DNA of 9,896 nt, taken from CAYLZN01 sp964387935. GTDB taxonomy: Bacteria; Acidobacteriota; Vicinamibacteria; Vicinamibacterales; JAFNAJ01. The notes beneath the pieces are model-generated. The model searched no databases. It was not told where the DNA came from and saw only the letters and a program-made list of their open reading frames with translations. The position numbers were made by a program, and so were the translations under genes. Shown one piece after another: positions 6,873 to 9,896 of this stretch. Each line of letters begins with the position of its first letter. Within the stretch, counting starts at the first letter, position 1. The stretch is from assembly GCA_964387935.1 (NCBI GenBank), contig CAYLZN010000222.1:1-9896 (forward strand). The letters run 5' to 3'.

Positions 6873-8458
6873 GCGCCGACTCCGGAGCCGCGGACGACCA
6901 GCTGGTGGCCGTAGACCTCGGTGAACATGTCCGCCCGCCCCTGCGCAGCCATGCGTTCCATCGTCAGGTCGCCCGTGCCCTCGATTTCGAGAATCCATTC
7001 GTCGCCCTGCGGGTGGAGGTGCAGGTCGCGGACTTTCTGGAGGTGCTCGGCGTCGAGGGCGTTGGCGACGCGCAGGACGGCGGCCAGCTTGTTGACGATC
7101 ATCCGTTCGTGGCGGTCGAGCGCGATGTAGGGCACGTGCGTCTTCTGGGGCAGCCCCCGGCGATGATAGCGCGCCACGTTGGACACGACCGCCAGGTCTT
7201 CGTCCGAGAGCCCGAAGATCTGCGACGCGGCAAGCAGGTACTGCGCGTGCTTGTGGTGCGCCCGAAGGCTCACGAAGTTACCGATGTCGTGCAGCAGCGC
7301 CGCCACCTGGAGCAGGAGCCGTTCGCGCGAGCCCAGGCCGTGCTCGTCCTGCAGTTCGTCGAACAGGCGGCTGCTCAGCCGCATCACTGCCCGCCCATGA
7401 TCCGCATCGAAGCGGTAGCGACGCCCCAGCGCTTCCGCACTCGCCAGCACCTGCTGCTCGAACTCGGCCTCACCGGGTCGCCCGTTGCCCGAGGTGAGAT
7501 CGATGAGCAGGCCCGCCCGCAGCGATGCGTCGGGCACGACCAGGCGGGACGCGACCGTGCTCTGCAGGAGCGCGCGGTACACCATGAGGGCGGGCCCGAG
7601 CGTCTCGATTTCGGCGGCGGGCAGACGGTATCGCTCGGCGAGCCGCTCCTCCGGGAGCGCCTCGAGGCCGTCGCAGAACGCAATGAAGGCCTCCCTCGAG
7701 ATCTCCCGGGGCCCGTGAGCGTCCGTGTCGAGGATCTCCGAAGCCGCAAAGCGCGCGTCCCCACCCGCAGCAATGAACCAGGACGCACGGCGGATGGGCA
7801 TTTCGTCGCGGATCTCCGCGATCACGTTGGCGATGTAGCGCTTGACCAGGGAAAGCCGCTGGTCGTGCCCGTGCCTGGAGAGCCCCAGCCCCTGCCGAAT
7901 GCGAACCGACCCGAGCGCGAACACGCCCGACTGCCGTGGCTGGCCCCGGTTCAGCAGCGTGAGCCCGGCCCCGCCGCCCCCGACTTCGACGATGAGCGAT
8001 TGCGCGGCGTCGAGGGCGGCGTGCCCCGCCAGGGACCGGCGCACCGAGAGGTACACGAGCCGGCTTTCCTCGGACTCGGAGATGACCTCGAAGTCGAGGC
8101 CGGTTCGGATGCGAATCCGGTCGAGGAAGGTGTCGGCATTGCGGGCCTCGCGCACGGCGCTGGTGGCGATGGCCCGGCACACGTAGGAGCCGTAGTGGTC
8201 CATCACCGTCTTGAAGCCTTCCAGCGCCCGCAGCGCGGCCTCGATGGTCTCGGACTCGAGCACGCCCTTCGAGAACGTGTCGCGCCCGAGGAGGATGCCC
8301 CGCGAGGCTTCCTCGAGGACCTGGTAGGGGCCATCCGGCTGGTGCTCCGCGATGACGAGGCGCACGGCGCTGGCGCCCATGTCGATCACGGCCACCGTGG
8401 ACATAGGGGCTCGCGATTCCCCGTTCGTCGGACTGGCGCTGACAGCCATTTCGCCCAT
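6869..8458 (-). CDS. Ppx/GppA-family protein with HD domain and altered active-site motifs
   Basis: The 529-residue product has the same domain order as the ppx product at 3136-4737: actin-like phosphatase domains, then an HD domain with H354, LLHDIGNF (H390, D391), RAHHKHAQYL (399-408) and RYHRRG (430-435). The family motifs diverge in the N-terminal half. The first phosphate loop is IDMGASAVRLV (25-35) instead of IDIGTNSIHMV. The second is VEVGGGGAGL (157-166) instead of IDIGGGSVEI, so the aspartate is Glu158, the serine Gly163 and the catalytic glutamate Gly165. The glutamate of SESEESRL (E131) and ATSAVREARN (98-107) remain. It may be a weak enzyme or a polyP/(p)ppGpp-binding regulator; its ATGA overlap with ppk1 points to a partner role. 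The start at 8458 has GAGG 4 bases upstream; ATGs at 8449 and 8404 are alternatives, the last placing the protein start right before the first beta strand. Confidence 0.88.
   Translation of the reverse strand: MGEMAVSASPTNGESRAPMSTVAVIDMGASAVRLVIAEHQPDGPYQVLEEASRGILLGRDTFSKGVLESETIEAALRALEGFKTVMDHYGSYVCRAIATSAVREARNADTFLDRIRIRTGLDFEVISESEESRLVYLSVRRSLAGHAALDAAQSLIVEVGGGGAGLTLLNRGQPRQSGVFALGSVRIRQGLGLSRHGHDQRLSLVKRYIANVIAEIRDEMPIRRASWFIAAGGDARFAASEILDTDAHGPREISREAFIAFCDGLEALPEERLAERYRLPAAEIETLGPALMVYRALLQSTVASRLVVPDASLRAGLLIDLTSGNGRPGEAEFEQQVLASAEALGRRYRFDADHGRAVMRLSSRLFDELQDEHGLGSRERLLLQVAALLHDIGNFVSLRAHHKHAQYLLAASQIFGLSDEDLAVVSNVARYHRRGLPQKTHVPYIALDRHERMIVNKLAAVLRVANALDAEHLQKVRDLHLHPQGDEWILEIEGTGDLTMERMAAQGRADMFTEVYGHQLVVRGSGVGA
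6880..6883 (-). promoter_or_regulatory. ribosome binding site of ppk1
   Basis: On the minus strand GGAG lies 7 bases upstream of the ATG at 6872, inside the 3' end of the upstream Ppx-like gene. It supports the 6872 start over longer in-frame alternatives and, with the ATGA overlap, supports translational coupling. Confidence 0.6.
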
Positions 8459-8462
8459 GGTA

Positions 8463-8466
8463 CCTC
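8463..8466 (-). promoter_or_regulatory. ribosome binding site of the ppx-like gene
   Basis: On the minus strand GAGG ends 4 bases before the ATG at 8458. The spacing is short but better than anything before the in-frame ATGs at 8449 and 8404, so it favours 8458 as the start. Confidence 0.45.
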
Positions 8467-8487
8467 AGGGGCACCGCCGGCAGACAC

Positions 8488-8505
8488 CGCCGCCCTCAGG
8501 CGGCG
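8488..8505. repeat. perfect 7-bp inverted repeat (hairpin) in the divergent region
   Basis: CGCCGCC and GGCGGCG flank a CTCA loop. In the ppx-like/ppk1 mRNA this would form a GC-only stem in the 5' leader about 30 bases before the start codon. It has no U-tract on either strand, so it does not look like an intrinsic terminator. It could affect translation or mRNA stability, or be chance in such GC-rich DNA. Confidence 0.45.
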
Positions 8506-8523
8506 CCGCCGGATCACGGAGGT

Positions 8524-8540
8524 CCCCTCGACGGGAGGGG
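8524..8540. repeat. 6-bp inverted repeat overlapping the yacG -35 box
   Basis: CCCCTC (8524-8529) and GAGGGG (8535-8540) are perfect inverted copies around GACGG. The palindrome covers the proposed -35 hexamer of the yacG-gltA promoter (8528-8533), a position expected for an operator, but no known regulator site is recognised. Confidence 0.4.
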
Positions 8541-8556
8541 CGTGGCACCGTAGAAT
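8528..8556 (+). promoter_or_regulatory. sigma-70-type promoter of yacG-gltA
   Basis: TCGACG (8528-8533, 4 of 6 to TTGACA) and TAGAAT (8551-8556, 5 of 6 to TATAAT) are separated by the optimal 17 bases. The -10 box ends 7 bases before the yacG ATG at 8564, so the transcript would start at or next to the start codon, giving a leaderless mRNA. This agrees with the absence of a Shine-Dalgarno sequence before yacG. Confidence 0.6.
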
Positions 8557-8563
8557 GCTGCGG

Positions 8564-8758
8564 ATGGCCTCGCCGCCGGTGTGTGTGCTCTGTCGGACCC
8601 GCCCTGTCAGCGAGCGTTTCCGTCCCTTCTGCAGCGAGCGCTGCAAGACGCTGGACCTGGCCTCCTGGGCCGATGGCACCTATCGCGTGCCCGGCGAGGA
8701 CGCCCCGCTGCCGCTGGATCCCACGGAGCCGCCTGAGCCCGTGCCACCGTCGCGGTAG
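8564..8758 (+). CDS. yacG: YacG-family zinc-binding protein (DNA gyrase inhibitor type)
   Basis: The 64-residue product is a small zinc ribbon. CVLC (C7, C10) and PFCSERCKTLDL (C23, C27) bind one zinc ion; the FCSERCKTLDLASWADGTYR run and the VPGED that follows are the YacG signature. E. coli YacG binds the GyrB subunit and blocks DNA binding by gyrase; conservation of the core suggests the same, but the proline-rich, acidic tail (residues 47-64) differs and the role is not proven outside Proteobacteria. The start is ATG 8564; an in-frame ATG at 8555 would add MLR, but it overlaps the -10 box and is less likely. gltA starts 18 bases downstream on the same strand, so the two are probably cotranscribed. 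The usual neighbour coaE is not seen. Confidence 0.9.
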   Translation: MASPPVCVLCRTRPVSERFRPFCSERCKTLDLASWADGTYRVPGEDAPLPLDPTEPPEPVPPSR

Positions 8759-8776
8759 CCGGCGAGCGAGAACCTC

Positions 8777-9896
8777 ATGTCTGACAAGCTGACCCTCACC
8801 GACCACCGTACCGAGCGCCAGTACGACCTCCGTGTCGCCGACGGGGCCATCCGCGCCATGGACCTGCGCCAGATCAGGACCGATGACGACGACTTCGGCC
8901 TGATGACGTACGACCCCGGCTACCTCAACACCGCCTCGTGCCGGAGCGCCATCACCTACATCGACGGGGACAAGGGCATCCTCGAGTACCGGGGCTACCC
9001 GATCGAGCAACTGGCCGAGCAGAGCGACTACCTCGAAACCGCCTACCTGCTCGTCTTCGGCGAACTGCCGACGCCTGCGCAATACGAGGAATGGGCCCGC
9101 ACCATCGCCTCCCACACGATTCCGCACGAGAACGTCAAACGGTTCATGGACGGCTTCCGCCAGGGCGCGCACCCGATGAGCATGCTCATCGCCACGATGG
9201 CCGCCCTGTCGGCGTTCTACCCAGACGCGAAGAAGATCCTCGACCCGGCGACGCGGCGGCTCCAGGCCATCCGGGTGATCGCCAAGTCGCCATCCATCGC
9301 GGCCTACGCCTACCGCTACCTCACGGGCCAGCCCTACATCGCGCCGGACAGCACCATGAGCTTCACGGGCAACTTCCTGCGGATGCTGTTCCAGGGCACG
9401 GAGGCGAGCTACCGGCCGCACCCCGTGCTGGAGCGCGCACTCGACATCCTCTTCATCCTGCACGCCGATCACGAGCAGAACTGCAGCACCGCCGCCATGC
9501 GCGCCATCGGCAGCTCGCACGCCGACCCGTTCTCCGCGTTCGCCGGTGCCGCCGCCGCCCTGTACGGCCCGCTCCACGGCGGGGCCAACGAGGCCGTGCT
9601 CCGCATGCTGGCGGAGATCGGCACGACAGCGAACATCCCCGGCTTCATCACCCGCGTGAAGTCCGGCGAGGGCAAGCTGATGGGGTTCGGGCATCGCGTG
9701 TACAAGTCCTACGATCCCCGCGCCCGGATCATCAAGCGCACGGCCTACGAGGTCTTCGACGTCACCGGCAGGAGCCCCCTGCTCGAGGTGGCCCTCGAAC
9801 TCGAACGCATCGCCCTCGAAGACGACTACTTCGTCTCGCGCAAGCTCTACCCGAACGTGGACTTCTACTCCGGCCTGATCTACCAGGCCATGGGCT
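8777..9896 (+). CDS. gltA: citrate synthase, type II (3' end outside window)
   Basis: Citrate synthase condenses acetyl-CoA and oxaloacetate to citrate at the entry of the TCA cycle. The window holds 373 codons and ends inside the gene; family members have about 430 residues, so some 55 are missing. The frame starts MSDKLTLTDH and includes the N-terminal beta-rich segment typical of the hexameric gram-negative-type enzyme (CRSAITYIDGDKGILEYRGY, residues 55-74). ILHADHEQNCST (227-238), PLHGGANE with H267, the signature GFGHRVYKSYDPR with H306, and NVDFYSG with D362 give the full catalytic set of two histidines and one aspartate. The start at 8777 fits the family N-terminus; only a weak purine-rich stretch (GCGAGCGAGAA) precedes it. 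It follows yacG by 18 bases. Allosteric control by NADH, known for some type II enzymes, cannot be judged here. Confidence 0.98.
   Translation, partial: MSDKLTLTDHRTERQYDLRVADGAIRAMDLRQIRTDDDDFGLMTYDPGYLNTASCRSAITYIDGDKGILEYRGYPIEQLAEQSDYLETAYLLVFGELPTPAQYEEWARTIASHTIPHENVKRFMDGFRQGAHPMSMLIATMAALSAFYPDAKKILDPATRRLQAIRVIAKSPSIAAYAYRYLTGQPYIAPDSTMSFTGNFLRMLFQGTEASYRPHPVLERALDILFILHADHEQNCSTAAMRAIGSSHADPFSAFAGAAAALYGPLHGGANEAVLRMLAEIGTTANIPGFITRVKSGEGKLMGFGHRVYKSYDPRARIIKRTAYEVFDVTGRSPLLEVALELERIALEDDYFVSRKLYPNVDFYSGLIYQAMG

Noticed and set aside
5832..6914. 360-codon plus-strand frame opposite ppk1
   Set aside because: It lies wholly antisense to well-conserved ppk1 and has a His/Arg/Val-rich composition typical of shadow frames.
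6873..6998. 42-codon N-terminal extension of ppk1
   Set aside because: It lies inside the Ppx-like gene, is low in complexity, and is not part of the PPK1 family N-terminus; the 6872 start has both a Shine-Dalgarno and an ATGA overlap.
6905..8758. 617-codon plus-strand frame opposite the Ppx-like gene, running into yacG
   Set aside because: Only the last 64-67 codons have homology-like content (YacG). The upstream part is antisense to the Ppx-like gene; the promoter at 8528-8556 and ATG at 8564 mark the true gene.
8465..9694. 409-codon minus-strand frame opposite gltA and yacG
   Set aside because: gltA on the plus strand has all catalytic residues; the antisense translation has no recognisable motif.
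1..9896. CRISPR array, tRNA/rRNA, IS element or defence system
   Set aside because: No spaced direct repeats, transposase or terminal inverted repeats, or tRNA-like folds were seen; every gene is a housekeeping or storage function and codon use looks uniform.

Overview
The window is a dense, GC-rich stretch of bacterial chromosome with very short gaps between genes and no sign of phage, insertion sequences, CRISPR arrays or RNA genes. The base composition, the plant/cyanobacterial-like GlgC and the phosphate-storage gene content fit Acidobacteriota (for example the Vicinamibacteria), but no marker gene settles the taxonomy, so this is a tentative guess.

Layout from left to right: (1) the end of an FmdB-type zinc-ribbon protein gene, + strand; (2) a complete glgC (ADP-glucose pyrophosphorylase), + strand; (3) a minus-strand pair in which a CHAD-domain gene (2076-3053) overlaps a downstream sixA phosphohistidine phosphatase gene (1643-2146) by 71 bases; (4) a Ppx/GppA-type exopolyphosphatase gene with an HD domain (3136-4737, +), divergent from the CHAD gene; (5) a minus-strand pair in which a second Ppx/GppA-HD gene (6869-8458) is joined by an ATGA overlap to polyphosphate kinase ppk1 (4746-6872); (6) a divergent + strand unit, yacG (zinc-ribbon gyrase inhibitor) followed by gltA (citrate synthase), which runs off the window end.

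The core, about 1.6-8.5 kb, reads as a polyphosphate locus. PPK1 would make polyP from ATP, the first Ppx would degrade it from the ends, and the CHAD protein would bind polyP granules. SixA would remove phosphate from a phosphohistidine protein not identified here. The second Ppx has substitutions in the active-site motifs, including loss of a catalytic glutamate, and may have a binding or regulatory role. glgC, next to this locus, adds carbon storage as glycogen.

Regulation is packed into two divergent intergenic regions (3054-3135 and 8459-8563). The best promoter is upstream of yacG, placed so that the mRNA would start at or next to the ATG (leaderless). Several genes (glgC, CHAD, ppx, yacG) lack a visible Shine-Dalgarno sequence, while ppk1 and the second ppx have one. 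Convergent gene pairs end only 8 and 11 bases apart, with no visible terminator. No gap between genes exceeds about 110 bases.
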